DNA of 64,000 nt from Endozoicomonas sp. NE40 (GCF_040549045.1 NZ_JBEWTB010000002.1:4266501-4330500), one strand, 5' to 3'. Positions 26,984-36,965 are shown, counted from the stretch's first letter. Program-made: numbers and translations. Notes: generated from the sequence alone by a model not told the origin.

Positions 26984-27706
26984 GTAATGATGACGACGTT
27001 CGAACCTGCCATATCTCAGGATTTTTTAAATTATATGGAGACCGGTTCTTCCCAGGCCTGGGGGGTTCATGATTGTTACGGACGTGCTTTCTATATGAAT
27101 ACCCATACCAAAAGGGTGTTCGGACTGCCTGACAAATACGATGTATCAGGCAGACATTTCTCGGAGCTTCCCGCGCCTATCTTTTTTGCCTGTTCTGACA
27201 AAGTGATTGAGCAGAATAATATCTGCATATCGGAGCGTCGTGAAATCCGGGTGCTTAATGTCCATCCTGGCGGTGATGGCTGGTTTGCCTATGTGTCCAG
27301 CAAAGTGCCTCACTATAACCTTAAGGGCGAGGTTGATGGTGTACTGAGCTGTGGCTATTCCGTGACCCGGGGCTGGTTAAGTGCTGCGCAGAATATTCGC
27401 AAGCTGATGAAAGTAGATCAGCGTACCTCCCGGGGGCAGTTGTCGCTGCGCGCCGGGCATCTGCCAAACCTGAGCCCCAGAGAGTCGGAAGTACTGTTTT
27501 TTCTGATCTGTAATCAGCAGATCAAACAGATTGCAGGTATTCTGTCTTTGTCAGAAAACACGGTTCGTACTCATATTGAACATCTGAAAAAGAAGTTTGA
27601 AGTACATTCTATTTCCCAGCTGATAGAAGCCTCCATTGCGGTTGGTTGCCAGGATTTTTTACCGGAAACTTTGCGGCTTCAGCAACTGTCGATGATTGTC
27701 AGTTAG
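26984..27706 (+). CDS. PAS-LuxR type transcription regulator
   Basis: About 240 residues; an in-frame GTG lies two codons upstream. The N-terminal 150 residues look like a PAS-type sensor (WGVHDCYGRAFYMNTHTKRVFG). The C-terminus is a LuxR helix-turn-helix: LSPRESEVLFFLICN followed by IAGILSLSENTVRTHIEHLKKKF. The MFS gene begins 28 bases downstream, so it may control that transporter. Confidence 0.82.
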   Translation, partial: VMMTTFEPAISQDFLNYMETGSSQAWGVHDCYGRAFYMNTHTKRVFGLPDKYDVSGRHFSELPAPIFFACSDKVIEQNNICISERREIRVLNVHPGGDGWFAYVSSKVPHYNLKGEVDGVLSCGYSVTRGWLSAAQNIRKLMKVDQRTSRGQLSLRAGHLPNLSPRESEVLFFLICNQQIKQIAGILSLSENTVRTHIEHLKKKFEVHSISQLIEASIAVGCQDFLPETLRLQQLSMIVS

Positions 27707-27734
27707 ATAAGAAGGCAGGGAGGCGTGGCTTGTT

Positions 27735-29030
27735 ATGACAACCCCGGTTGCAGCAAAGAACCGTATTGTCGTGATCACCTCTCTGGGAGGGTTTCTGGAG
27801 GCTTACGACTTTACCGTTTATGCGCACATGTCTGCTTATTTGTCACTGGTCTTTTTTCCAGCAGCCAGTGTCGGCACTTCACTCCTGAATACGTTTATTA
27901 CCTTTTCTGTCGGTTATCTTGCACGGCCTCTGGGCGCCATTGTCTTTAGCCACTGGGGAGACCGTAACGGTCGTAAAGGCAGCTTTATGGTAACGGTGGT
28001 TCTGATGGCTGTTGCCACTTTCGGCATAGGCATTTTACCAGGACATGAGCAAATAGGCGTTCTTGCGCCGGTTACACTGGCGCTTTTTCGGCTGCTGCAG
28101 GGTTTTTGTTTTGCGGGTGAGTTTTCCGGAGCGGTGACCTATCTCTATGAGACCATTCCAACTCACCGTCAGGGAGTTGGGGTGGCCTGTCTGGGGGCAG
28201 GCACTATGGCTGGAATACTGATGGGTGTTCTGATGCACAGTGTTCTGGTGACGTGGTTCGATGAGCGGCAATTGATTGCCTGGGGATGGCGGATACCCTT
28301 TCTTCTGGGTGGCTCCCTTGGCGGTGTCAGCTATGTCATACGCCGTCGTTTTGTCGAGTCGTCTGTTTTCACAGCGGTTGTCGAGCGGGGACAGCGGGAG
28401 AGAATTCCTTTTATGACGCTGTTAACGCACTATAAAGCCGAACTATTGTTGGGTATTTTGGTGCTGATGCCTGTGCTGGCTTCTGTCTGTATGCTGTTTT
28501 TCTTTACCCCGGGCTATCTGACTCGAATGCTGGGCTATTCAGCTGAGGCTGTGGCTTATGCCAATTCCCTGAATATGTTTCTGGGGCTTCCTGTCTGCAT
28601 TGTTGTTGGCTGGCTGGGAGATCGTTACAACCGTTATTGGATTATGACCGGTGCCGGGCTGCTGGTGGCGATTGCCGCCTGGCCTGTTTTCAGCTGGTAC
28701 GCCGGTGGCGAAGCTAATCTGCTGGTGGCTGCGGTGGTTGGTGCATTGATGTGGGGCAGTGTGGAAGGTATTGCCATTTTACTGGTGGTCAGCAGTTTTC
28801 CGGTGGCATTGCGTTATACGGGGATGGCGTGCAGTTACAATATTTGTGCGACGCTGTTTGCAGGAATGGGGACTATGGTTGGGTTCTGGCTGATCCGCTT
28901 AACCGGGAACATGGCGTCTCCGGGTTATTATCTGGTAATCAGTGGCCTGGCTGGAGCAATAGGCGCTTACCTGTTAGGGCAGCGTCAGAGTGTAAAGCCT
29001 GCCGTGGGCAGGCTTTCTGGTCAGGAGTAA
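27735..29030 (+). CDS. MFS transporter, metabolite:H+ symporter-like
   Basis: 431 residues with about twelve spans. The N-terminus GGFLEAYDFTVYAHMS and the loop motif GDRNGRKGSF are typical of the metabolite:H+ symporter (proline/betaine, citrate, shikimate) group of the major facilitator family. The substrate is unknown. Likely cotranscribed with the upstream LuxR-type gene. Confidence 0.85.
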   Translation: MTTPVAAKNRIVVITSLGGFLEAYDFTVYAHMSAYLSLVFFPAASVGTSLLNTFITFSVGYLARPLGAIVFSHWGDRNGRKGSFMVTVVLMAVATFGIGILPGHEQIGVLAPVTLALFRLLQGFCFAGEFSGAVTYLYETIPTHRQGVGVACLGAGTMAGILMGVLMHSVLVTWFDERQLIAWGWRIPFLLGGSLGGVSYVIRRRFVESSVFTAVVERGQRERIPFMTLLTHYKAELLLGILVLMPVLASVCMLFFFTPGYLTRMLGYSAEAVAYANSLNMFLGLPVCIVVGWLGDRYNRYWIMTGAGLLVAIAAWPVFSWYAGGEANLLVAAVVGALMWGSVEGIAILLVVSSFPVALRYTGMACSYNICATLFAGMGTMVGFWLIRLTGNMASPGYYLVISGLAGAIGAYLLGQRQSVKPAVGRLSGQE

Positions 29031-29038
29031 TGGTTTTT

Positions 29039-30664
29039 TTACTCTATTGCATTTTCCGGGCGGAAATTATCGGGTGTCAGGATGGTATCTTCAACCGTTT
29101 CAGCCGTTGTCGGATAGTCCAGTGTATAATGCAAACCCCTCGACTCTTTTCGTGACAGTGCGCTGTCAATAATCAACTCTGAAACCAGAGCCAGGTTGCG
29201 CAGTTCAATCAGGTCATTACAGACCTTGAAGTGGCTATAAAAATCATTGATTTCAGACTGCAGCAGCTTGACCCGGTTTCTTGCTCTTACCAGACGTTTG
29301 GTGGTGCGAACAATACCAACATAGTCCCACATAAAGCGGCGCAGCTCTTCCCAGTTATGGGAAATTACAACCCCTTCGTCCGTGTCTGTTACCTGACTGT
29401 CATCCCAGTCGGGTAAGGCTTCGCTGTTATTGATTTTGTGAATTGAGTCGTTGATGGTGTCTGCGCAGCTTCTGGCTGTTACAAAACATTCCAGAAGAGA
29501 GTTGCTGGCCAGGCGGTTGGCACCGTGCAGGCCGGTGAAGGCGCATTCACCAATGGCGTAAACGCCCGGCACATCGGTCTGGCTCTGATGGTTCACAAGT
29601 ACACCGCCGCAAGTGTAATGGGAGGCGGGAACAATCGGGATAGGCTGCCGGGTGATGTCGATACCGTATTCCAGACAGCGCTCATAAATAGTCGGAAAGT
29701 GGGACCGGACGAACTCCGGTGGTTTGTGACTGATATCGAGAAACAGACAGTCAGCTCCCAGGCGCTTCATTTCGTGGTCAATGGCACGGGCAACAATGTC
29801 ACGGGGGGCCAGTTCGGCTCGTGAGTCGTAGTCCGGCATAAAACGGGTGCCGTCCGGGCGCAGTAATTGTCCACCTTCACCACGAACGGCTTCTGAAATC
29901 AGGAAGGATTTGGCATTTGGGTGATACAGGCAGGTCGGGTGGAACTGGTTGAACTCCATGTTGCCAATACGGCAACCAGCGCGCCATGCCATTGCAATGC
30001 CATCGCCGCTGGCTCCGTCGCTGTTACTGCTGAACAGGTAGGCTTTGCTGGCACCGCCACTGGCCAGCACCTGAGCTTTGGCTTTAAACAGGTGAACCCG
30101 GTCAGACTTCAGGTCGAGAACATAAGCGCCCAAGCCTTTTTGTTGCTGGTCGCCCAGCTTCTGGCTGGTGATCAGGTCAATGGCCAGGTGGTGCTCATAA
30201 ATATCAATATTGGGTTGCAGTCTGACCCTGGCGATCAGGGTGTCAGAAATAGCCTGTCCCGTTGCATCGGCAGCATGAATAATACGCCGGGCGCTGTGTC
30301 CACCTTCGCGGGTCAGGTGAAAGCCGAAGGAGGAGTTGCGTTTTTTATCTTCAGTGAAAGGTACGCCAATGTCGATCAACCACTGGATGCTGTCCCTGCC
30401 GTTTTTGACAATGTGTTCCACCGCGTCTTTTCGGCACAGCCCGGCACCTGCAATCAGGGTGTCACGGGTATGCTGTTCAAGGCTGTCACCCGAAGGGTCC
30501 AGCACAGCGGCTACCCCGCCCTGGGCGCCGGAGGAGGAACCGGCATTGAGGTTACCTTTGCTGAGTATGGCAACACGCAAATTCGGATCAAGATGCAGTG
30601 CCAGAGTCAAACCAGCGGCTCCGCTACCAATAATGATGACGTCGTAATTATAAGACTGATGCAT
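29039..30664 (-). CDS. nadB: L-aspartate oxidase
   Basis: 541 residues. FAD motif GSGAAGLTLALHL at 13-25, SSGAQGGVAAVL, and the active-site blocks REGGHSARRI and NPFHPT-like NQFHPTCLYHP and GANRLASNSLLECFV are present. NadB oxidises aspartate to iminoaspartate, first step of NAD synthesis. Convergent with the MFS gene and divergent from the rpoE operon, the pseudomonad arrangement. Confidence 0.97.
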   Translation of the reverse strand: MHQSYNYDVIIIGSGAAGLTLALHLDPNLRVAILSKGNLNAGSSSGAQGGVAAVLDPSGDSLEQHTRDTLIAGAGLCRKDAVEHIVKNGRDSIQWLIDIGVPFTEDKKRNSSFGFHLTREGGHSARRIIHAADATGQAISDTLIARVRLQPNIDIYEHHLAIDLITSQKLGDQQQKGLGAYVLDLKSDRVHLFKAKAQVLASGGASKAYLFSSNSDGASGDGIAMAWRAGCRIGNMEFNQFHPTCLYHPNAKSFLISEAVRGEGGQLLRPDGTRFMPDYDSRAELAPRDIVARAIDHEMKRLGADCLFLDISHKPPEFVRSHFPTIYERCLEYGIDITRQPIPIVPASHYTCGGVLVNHQSQTDVPGVYAIGECAFTGLHGANRLASNSLLECFVTARSCADTINDSIHKINNSEALPDWDDSQVTDTDEGVVISHNWEELRRFMWDYVGIVRTTKRLVRARNRVKLLQSEINDFYSHFKVCNDLIELRNLALVSELIIDSALSRKESRGLHYTLDYPTTAETVEDTILTPDNFRPENAIE

Positions 30665-31325
30665 TTGAATTCCCTGAACCCTGGTATCTGACGATACTGC
30701 ACATCCGGTCCATAATAGTTGAGATCATGGTGATGCCTGCCAGTATGAGCTTGTGAACAGGGTAATGTTCGTAGCTTTCATCTGGCATCAGGTTTCCTGA
30801 GTGTCATGGCTCTAAACGGTTTGCAAAGATGTTTAACAGGACGGATATTTTTTGCATACTGCCAGAAAATGACTGAGTGAAATCCTGGTGGTTTTCAGGT
30901 TCTGTCTGCAGAACCTAAAGTCTCACGTCTGTGGTGCCGATGGATCAACCGAGATGCACTGTAAAGATGAGACATTCTTTAAATATACATATAAGACCTG
31001 TAAACGGCTTGTTAGTATATAGAAATTACGGTCGGCACTATAGTACGCTGTGGTGATCCGAATCATCTTTTCAGTAAAAACTGAAAAAAAATTAACGAGT
31101 TCGGGAACTTTCAGGCCGGATTATGGTCTATAGAGAAGCAGAAAGAATCCGCAGCGCAGAGAACACTTTTTCTCAGGATGCTTTTAGCCAGCTGCCAGAG
31201 CCGGAAAGGGTTCGCGGCTGGAAAAAGATAGTTAGGGCTATGACGTCTGTAAAGCCCGTTGAGTCAGGAGATGAGTGTCGTTTGCCACATTCAGAGCAGG
31301 GCTGCCAGCAGATGGGGATATTTGC
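30665..31325. other. nadB-rpoE intergenic region
   Basis: About 660 bases between divergent genes. Apart from the AlgU-type promoter near 31105 I see no convincing gene. A 69-codon frame at 31123-31332 overlaps the rpoE leader and lacks recognisable features. The AT-rich stretch 30960-31100 could hold further promoters for rpoE and nadB. Confidence 0.5.
31105..31131 (+). promoter_or_regulatory. AlgU/RpoE-type promoter of the rpoE operon
   Basis: GAACTT (31105-31110), a 16-base spacer and TCTAT (31127-31131) match the sigma-E/AlgU pattern GAACTT-16/17-TCtgA. It lies about 190 bases before the rpoE start, which fits positive autoregulation of the operon. Confidence 0.75.
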
Positions 31326-31910
31326 ATGGTAGAACCTCAGGAAGCGGATCAACAGCTGGTCGAACGGGTGCAGAAAGGCGATAAGGCCGCCTTTGACCTG
31401 CTGGTCATTAAATACCAGCATCGTGTTCTGGGACTGGTCAGTAGTTATGTGAATGACTACCAGGAAGTCCAGGATGTAGCACAGGAAGCTTTCATCAAGG
31501 CATACAGGGCCATTGATAAGTTTCGGGGAGACAGTTCGTTTTATACCTGGCTGTATCGTATTGCTGTCAATACAGCCAAGAACCATCTGGTGTCCAAGGG
31601 CCGGAAGCTGCCAGAATCGGATATCGACGTACACGATGCCGAGTTTCTGGATACCGCAGCCAGCCTCAGAGTGGTGGATACTCCCGAACGGAACCTGTAT
31701 CGTGATGAGATAGAACGCGTTATCCATGACGCTATTCGTCGTTTGCCGGACGAGCTTCGCACCGCCGTGATGTTGCGTGAGTTTGACGGTTTAAGTTATG
31801 ACGAGATTGCCCATGTTATGGACTGCCCTGTCGGTACTGTGCGCTCAAGAATTTTCCGGGCCAGGGAAGCCATTGATCGGGAAATAGAGCCGCTGCTCAA
31901 ACGAGGCTGA
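31326..31910 (+). CDS. rpoE: Extracytoplasmic stress sigma factor RpoE/AlgU
   Basis: 194 residues from MVEPQEADQQLVERVQKGDK; the frame extends 17 codons further upstream but this start matches the family. Region 2 (YVNDYQEVQDVAQEAFIKAYRAI) and region 4 (LSYDEIAHVMDCPVGTVRSRIFRARE) are clear. It drives envelope-stress genes such as degP. Followed by its anti-sigma factor genes. Confidence 0.96.
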   Translation: MVEPQEADQQLVERVQKGDKAAFDLLVIKYQHRVLGLVSSYVNDYQEVQDVAQEAFIKAYRAIDKFRGDSSFYTWLYRIAVNTAKNHLVSKGRKLPESDIDVHDAEFLDTAASLRVVDTPERNLYRDEIERVIHDAIRRLPDELRTAVMLREFDGLSYDEIAHVMDCPVGTVRSRIFRAREAIDREIEPLLKRG

Positions 31911-32015
31911 CTATTTTTAAAAGCAGTAATGAAAGTCGTCAGGACTTACAGTGACAACCCGTTTTCTCCGGTTTCATCAGGGGGAACGGTAAAAGATAGC
32001 ACCAGGGGTGTATCT

Positions 32016-32708
32016 ATGAGTGAGAAGCCATCTCACAATCATGCCCGGGACCGCCTGAACGAGTCCCTCTCAGCCACACTGGATGGTCAGGCTTCTGAGC
32101 TGGAAATGCGCAGAGTTCTGGAAAAGCTGGGCAGTGATGATGACTTGCGTGCAACAGCACGGCGTTACCAGTTGGTTGGTGATGCGGTCAGGCATGAAAC
32201 CAGCCAGTTTATGAATATTGATCTTTCTGCCAGCATCCGTGACAGGGTTGAGCAGGAAGAAGTAACCCATCAGATGCAGGAACAACCTCAGATTCAGCCA
32301 GTGGGCAGGATGACCCATGTTGTCAGCCTGCTGGATAGCTGGTGGTCTTCAATGGGGCGTGTGGCCGTTGCTGCCTCGGTTGCCTTTGCTGTGATTGTTG
32401 GTGTGCGTAACTTCAACCAGGTTGAAGAAGTGCATACTGTGGCAGATGTTTCCGACCAGACAACCCTTACCCAGCCATTGCAGATTGCCAGAAATGAATA
32501 TGGAGCCTCCGGAATCCGCGCAGGTTACAACTCCCGCGAGCATGACACGATTACGCCGGAACAACTGGCTCAGGCGCAAAACGTTGCCAGCCGTGCGACC
32601 CGCGAGCGTTTCCGTGCTTACGCTCTGCAGCACGCGGAAATGAGTGCGGTCCAGGGCGGTCAGGGCATGTTGCCCTTTGCGAGGTTGACCAGTTTCGACA
32701 CACAGTGA
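32016..32708 (+). CDS. mucA: Anti-sigma factor MucA/RseA
   Basis: 230 residues from MSEKPSHN; an in-frame ATG at 31929 is less likely. The N-terminal anti-sigma domain (RLNESLSATLDGQASELEMRRVLEKL) is followed by one membrane span (about 115-133, VAVAASVAFAVIVGV) and a periplasmic part. It holds RpoE inactive until cleaved under envelope stress. The stop overlaps the mucB region. Confidence 0.92.
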   Translation: MSEKPSHNHARDRLNESLSATLDGQASELEMRRVLEKLGSDDDLRATARRYQLVGDAVRHETSQFMNIDLSASIRDRVEQEEVTHQMQEQPQIQPVGRMTHVVSLLDSWWSSMGRVAVAASVAFAVIVGVRNFNQVEEVHTVADVSDQTTLTQPLQIARNEYGASGIRAGYNSREHDTITPEQLAQAQNVASRATRERFRAYALQHAEMSAVQGGQGMLPFARLTSFDTQ

Positions 32709-32713
32709 GCTTT

Positions 32714-33787
32714 ATGAAAGGAATGCATTTAAACAGGGGGAGTTTGGCGGCATTGCTGGTGTCTGCGCTGATGGTAGCGCCGGTAAAGGCGCAGGAAGCC
32801 GTTACGGTGAACCCGACTGAATCAGCGCCTGTATCGAGTGCGGCAGAACCCCCCCGGGTTTCAGAGCCCAGAGACTGGCTGGAAAGCATGGCAGAAGCCA
32901 CCCGTAAGCTGACTTACCGTGGACATTTTGTTTATCAGCAGGGTTCCAGTCTGGAAACATTGTCTGTATTGCACACCAACCAGAATGGCAATGAGAAAGA
33001 GCTGATTCGCTATCTGGATGGCCTGCCCAGGGAAGTATTGCGCCATGGGCGTGAGATAACCTTTCTCAGTGCCGACCGCCCACCAGTCCGTTTTGAGCAT
33101 GAGTCCCTGATGCCAATGGTAGGGCGTTTTACCGGCAATGATCTGGGTAAGTATTATCAGCTGCGTCCTGCCGCGCTGGACCGGATTGCTGGTCGTGAAG
33201 CCGTACAGTTGCTGGTAGTACCGACCGACCGTTTCCGTTATGGTTATCAAATCTGGCTTGACCGGCAGAGCAGCCTGATGCTCAAGTCAGTCATGGTTGA
33301 CAGCGAAGGTCGTATTATTGAACGCATGCAGTTTACCAACCTTGAATTTACCGATCGTCTCTCAGACCAGGAAACAAAACTACTCAATCGTACGTCGAAA
33401 GGCTTGCCTGATGAAACGACGGTGACCATGAGTTCTCTGGAAAAGGACAGTAATGGACACTGGGGTTGGGAAGCGGGCTGGATTCCTGATGGCTTTGAAG
33501 TTCGTAACCGTACACGTCGCAAGTCGCCAGTCAGTGAACGGATGGTGGACACCGTGATTTACTCTGATGGCATTGCGAGTTTCTCGATCTTTGTCGAGCC
33601 GGATGAAACCAGGGTATTAAGCCAGTCATCTGAGCAGATTGGTTCGATGGCGGCGGTATCCAAAGTGTTCCGCAATAACGATACTTATTTTCATGTCACT
33701 GTTGTCGGTGAAGTACCGCTGGGTACTGCTGAGCGGGTGGCGGTATCGGTTCGCCCCGCCAGTGATAAACAGGCTGAGAAGCGATGA
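32714..33787 (+). CDS. mucB: Periplasmic stress sensor MucB/RseB
   Basis: 357 residues; an in-frame GTG at 32705 overlaps the mucA stop. Signal peptide (LAALLVSALMVAPVKAQ). The MucB/RseB pattern TRKLTYRGHFVYQQGSSLETL starts the lipoprotein-fold domain. It protects MucA from cleavage and senses misassembled envelope lipids or proteins. Confidence 0.93.
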   Translation: MKGMHLNRGSLAALLVSALMVAPVKAQEAVTVNPTESAPVSSAAEPPRVSEPRDWLESMAEATRKLTYRGHFVYQQGSSLETLSVLHTNQNGNEKELIRYLDGLPREVLRHGREITFLSADRPPVRFEHESLMPMVGRFTGNDLGKYYQLRPAALDRIAGREAVQLLVVPTDRFRYGYQIWLDRQSSLMLKSVMVDSEGRIIERMQFTNLEFTDRLSDQETKLLNRTSKGLPDETTVTMSSLEKDSNGHWGWEAGWIPDGFEVRNRTRRKSPVSERMVDTVIYSDGIASFSIFVEPDETRVLSQSSEQIGSMAAVSKVFRNNDTYFHVTVVGEVPLGTAERVAVSVRPASDKQAEKR

Positions 33788-34266
33788 TTGAAGAACAGGG
33801 TCGGGTGGTGACCGTAGAAGAGGGTGCAGTCTGGGTTGAAACCATTCGTAAGACAACCTGCTCCAGCTGTAGCGCCAGAAATGGCTGTGGGCAGCATCTG
33901 GCAGAAAAGTACAAAAGCAGTAAAACGCATTCTTACATCCGGGCTGCCAATGAAACCGGATCAACCATCAAAGAGCACGATGAAGTGGTTATTGGCATCC
34001 CTGAAGACTCTCTGATGAAAGCATCCATGGTCGTTTACCTGTTGCCACTGTTAAGTATGATGGCAGGCTTGTGGCTTGGCAGTTTTCTGGTTCTGGGCGA
34101 CCTGGTTACCGTACTGCTGGCGCTGTCAGGTCTGGCAGCGGGTTTTGTGCCTGTGCGAATGCTTGGGCAGAAAGCCAGTGAACTTTGCCGGGTTCAGGTG
34201 CTGAAGGTGACACCGAGGCAGCTGGATGAGCCAGAGCTGGTACCAATGCGGCCCTGGGTTGCCTGA
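33784..34266 (+). CDS. rseC: RseC/MucC-type regulator
   Basis: 160 residues. Start overlaps the mucB stop (ATGA). N-terminal cysteines TTCSSCSARNGCGQ are the RseC hallmark; two membrane spans follow (about 80-125). RseC/MucC modulates the stress response and reducing-system maturation. Last gene of the operon. Confidence 0.92.
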   Translation: MIEEQGRVVTVEEGAVWVETIRKTTCSSCSARNGCGQHLAEKYKSSKTHSYIRAANETGSTIKEHDEVVIGIPEDSLMKASMVVYLLPLLSMMAGLWLGSFLVLGDLVTVLLALSGLAAGFVPVRMLGQKASELCRVQVLKVTPRQLDEPELVPMRPWVA

Positions 34267-34269
34267 CTA

Positions 34270-34304
34270 CACAACCTCTGATGTCTGGTGCATCAGAGGT
34301 TGTG
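34270..34304 (+). terminator. Perfect 14-bp hairpin after rseC
   Basis: CACAACCTCTGATG (34270-34283) and CATCAGAGGTTGTG (34291-34304) pair without mismatch around a 7-base loop, four bases after the rseC stop. The following bases are only CTTTG, so termination may be weak or factor-assisted. Confidence 0.65.
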
Positions 34305-34346
34305 CTTTGAAAGCAGCTTCTTGACTATCTGCACTAAAACCTGCAA

Positions 34347-34949
34347 TCAACCCGTTGTGATGAGCTTGTATTTTTTAAGCTCTGTACGATCCATCCAGTG
34401 AATCCCGTCAAATGGAGCTGCATCGAGGGTATACCAGTAGAAATCCGCTGGAATACCCATTTTACGATAGTAATCAAGGTACTTATCATGCTCAGGGTGG
34501 TTTTGTGGAAAATCTTTTGCGGTCCGATACTCTTCATCTTCTCCTGTACCCCAGGAGTGAACTCCAACACGGCCTCCAGGGCTAACCGTTCTTTCTACTC
34601 CCGCTAGAAAAAAATCAGTGCCTCCGGAAGCAATTACCCCATCGGAAGGTACAAGGGTATTGAATTTGTTATACCGAACATACCGCGCGGCTTCCAGGTT
34701 AGCTGCATCATCGACGGAACCTTCTACATCGACCATAACAATCCGGTTCACTTGAGGATGCTCTTTCATCAGTCGCTTAAGCCGTTCCAAAATGGTGTTA
34801 TCAATAACACCCCGCATTTCCGCTGATCGTCCCTTAACTGTAAAAGTTACTGGCGGATAATCATCCTTCTGAGATAGAGAGTAACAAGCTGCCAGAACCA
34901 GGGTTAGCAACAAGGTAGCCGTCAATTGAAAACGCTTGTTTTTGCTCAT
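34347..34949 (-). CDS. Lipoprotein with ClpP/crotonase-like fold, unknown function
   Basis: 200 residues from MSKNKRFQL; a start seven codons earlier is possible. Lipobox LAAC near residue 22. The part VEGSVDDAANLEAARYVR, then VPSDGVIASGGTDFFLAG, then VSPGGRVGVHSWGTG resembles predicted periplasmic ClpP-like hydrolases, with the Ser of IASGG in the nucleophile position and the His of HSWG nearby. Activity is inferred only. Convergent with rseC across the hairpin. Confidence 0.65.
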   Translation of the reverse strand: MSKNKRFQLTATLLLTLVLAACYSLSQKDDYPPVTFTVKGRSAEMRGVIDNTILERLKRLMKEHPQVNRIVMVDVEGSVDDAANLEAARYVRYNKFNTLVPSDGVIASGGTDFFLAGVERTVSPGGRVGVHSWGTGEDEEYRTAKDFPQNHPEHDKYLDYYRKMGIPADFYWYTLDAAPFDGIHWMDRTELKKYKLITTG

Positions 34950-34970
34950 TGCATTTACACTCCTGATCAA

Positions 34971-35300
34971 CAGATCAGCCTGACAAACAAGATAATTTAT
35001 TGATAGTACGGGAAGTGAGAGTAGAAAAACAATTATGCACCTTTAAACTTTTGTAGAAAAAGTTCTGCAATGACACTCCGGGAATTTTGGTAGCATTACT
35101 CAGGGGTGCTTAATGTCCGAAAGGCTCTTTAGGAAATGTTTACAGAAGTTTGGCAAGCAGGATACAGATTAACCGGACTTTAAACGCTATTTTATAACCT
35201 TGTGCAGAGCTGAAGGCTGTAAGTCGAAGCAGTAAGAATCGCTGGATAGCCGGGCTCAGAATCTACAGGAATATCACCTGAATCAGGAGAAGTCAGCTTC
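34971..35300. other. Intergenic region upstream of degP
   Basis: About 330 bases, AT-rich, between divergent genes. I expected a sigma-E type promoter for degP but cannot identify a convincing GAACTT/TCnnA pair. No gene seen. Confidence 0.4.
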
Positions 35301-36803
35301 ATGAAAGTTGGGAAAACCATTTTGATGAGAGGTGGCATGAAAGGGATTTCCCATCTCTTTAAAAAGCCACTGCAACTTGTCGGCACCTGTCTGTTAACCA
35401 CACAGCTGGTGGCTGCTGCGCCTGTCCCTACGTCTGCCAATATGCAGCCACCGCCTGCCAACATGCAGATATTGCCGGATTTTGCCACGCTGTTTGAACA
35501 GGCATCGCCAGCGGTCGTCAATATCAGCACGTTATCGAGCCCGAAGAATAACCGTAGTCAGTTCTATGGTCCGGGCGCGGAAGATTTGCCTGAAATCTTC
35601 CGGCGCTATTTTGGCGTGCCGATACCGGATGAGCCATCCGGGCGCCCACAGCCCATGTCGCTGGGCTCGGGCTTTATCATCTCAGAAGATGGTTACATTC
35701 TTACCAATAACCATGTCGTTGATGGAGCTGACACTATTATTGTCCGGCTCAGTGATCGCAGTGAAAAAACAGCAGAGCTGATTGGTGCCGACAAACGTTC
35801 TGACCTGGCGCTGCTGAAAATCAAGGTCGACCGGACGTTGCCGGTGGTCAAAATGGGCAATTCCGATGAAGTTCGCCCTGGTGAATGGGTGGCTGCCATT
35901 GGTTCTCCCTTTAACTTTGAGTACTCCATTACCAAAGGTATCGTCAGTGCCAAGAATCGCAGTCTGCCCAGCGATTCCTATGTGCCGTTCATTCAGACTG
36001 ATGTTCCAATCAATCCCGGTAACTCGGGTGGCCCATTGTTCAACATGAACGGCGAGGTGATTGGTATCAACTCGCAGATATTTACCCGCTCCGGTGGTTT
36101 TATGGGGCTGTCTTTTGCCATTCCGGCTGATCATGTGAGCTGGGCCGTGGCTCAGCTGAAAGATAAAGGTTATGTCACTCGTGGCTGGCTGGGTGTTGCG
36201 ATTCAGGAAGTTGATCGTGATCTGGCAGAATCCTTTGGGCTGGACAAACCGATGGGCGCCCTGATCAGTCAGGTTGTTCCCGGAGGTCCGGCTGACAAGG
36301 CCAGGCTGCAGCCGGGTGATGTGATTGTCAAACTGAATGGCAGAGACATATTGCGTTCCGGCAGCCTGCCGATGGCGGTAGGGGTGATCTCGCCGGGCGA
36401 TAAGGCAGAAGTCGAGTTGATTCGTAACGGCAAACGCAAAACGCTCAAGGTTGAAGTCGGTGAGCTGCCTGAAGAACACGCGAGTCGAACTGAGAAGAAA
36501 GCCAAAGTTGACACCAGTAACCGCCTGGGCATTCAGGTAGAAACCCTGGATGATGACTATCGCAATAAGCTGCGTCTTGAAGACGATACCAGAGGCGTTG
36601 TAGTGACCAGTCTGGCTTCCGGCATTGGTCGTAGTATCGGTCTGCGTCAGGGGGATGTGATTACTCATCTGAACAATCAGCCGGTAGAGACCTTGAAAGA
36701 GTTTGACGAGACTGTACGCGAATTGCCGAAAAATCGCTCAATTTCCATGCGGGTTGTGCGTCAGGGGCGTCCTGCCTATATTTCATTCCGTCTGACGGAT
36801 TAA
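35301..36803 (+). CDS. degP: Periplasmic serine protease/chaperone DegP (MucD, Do-like)
   Basis: 500 residues behind AGGAGA. A long basic signal region (1-39, ending LVAAA) precedes the trypsin-like domain with His in TNNHVVDG, Asp in SDLALLKI and Ser in PGNSGGPLF. Two PDZ domains follow (GWLGVAIQEV near 292 and the C-terminal GVVVTSLASGIGRSIGLRQGD). It degrades or refolds damaged envelope proteins. It lies downstream of the rpoE operon as in pseudomonads but is separated by a lipoprotein gene on the other strand. Confidence 0.95.
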   Translation: MKVGKTILMRGGMKGISHLFKKPLQLVGTCLLTTQLVAAAPVPTSANMQPPPANMQILPDFATLFEQASPAVVNISTLSSPKNNRSQFYGPGAEDLPEIFRRYFGVPIPDEPSGRPQPMSLGSGFIISEDGYILTNNHVVDGADTIIVRLSDRSEKTAELIGADKRSDLALLKIKVDRTLPVVKMGNSDEVRPGEWVAAIGSPFNFEYSITKGIVSAKNRSLPSDSYVPFIQTDVPINPGNSGGPLFNMNGEVIGINSQIFTRSGGFMGLSFAIPADHVSWAVAQLKDKGYVTRGWLGVAIQEVDRDLAESFGLDKPMGALISQVVPGGPADKARLQPGDVIVKLNGRDILRSGSLPMAVGVISPGDKAEVELIRNGKRKTLKVEVGELPEEHASRTEKKAKVDTSNRLGIQVETLDDDYRNKLRLEDDTRGVVVTSLASGIGRSIGLRQGDVITHLNNQPVETLKEFDETVRELPKNRSISMRVVRQGRPAYISFRLTD

Positions 36804-36965
36804 AGGTTTATCAGCCTGTTCGGGTCGCAGTTGTGGAGTGGCGGCCCGACATGCTGTAGAATCTACTTTAATTACAGCAGCTTCAACTATCCCACCCTGT
36901 CGGTTTTTTTCAGCCGATGATGAAATATGTGGCGGTGATGGTGAAGACCCTGCAAGCTGAACAAC

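Noticed and set aside
31123..31332. 69-codon frame upstream of rpoE
   Set aside because: Begins within the AlgU promoter -10 region, so it cannot be translated from that transcript as drawn; no recognisable features.
35682..36668. 328-codon open frame antisense to degP
   Set aside because: Shadow of degP, no start signals or domain features.
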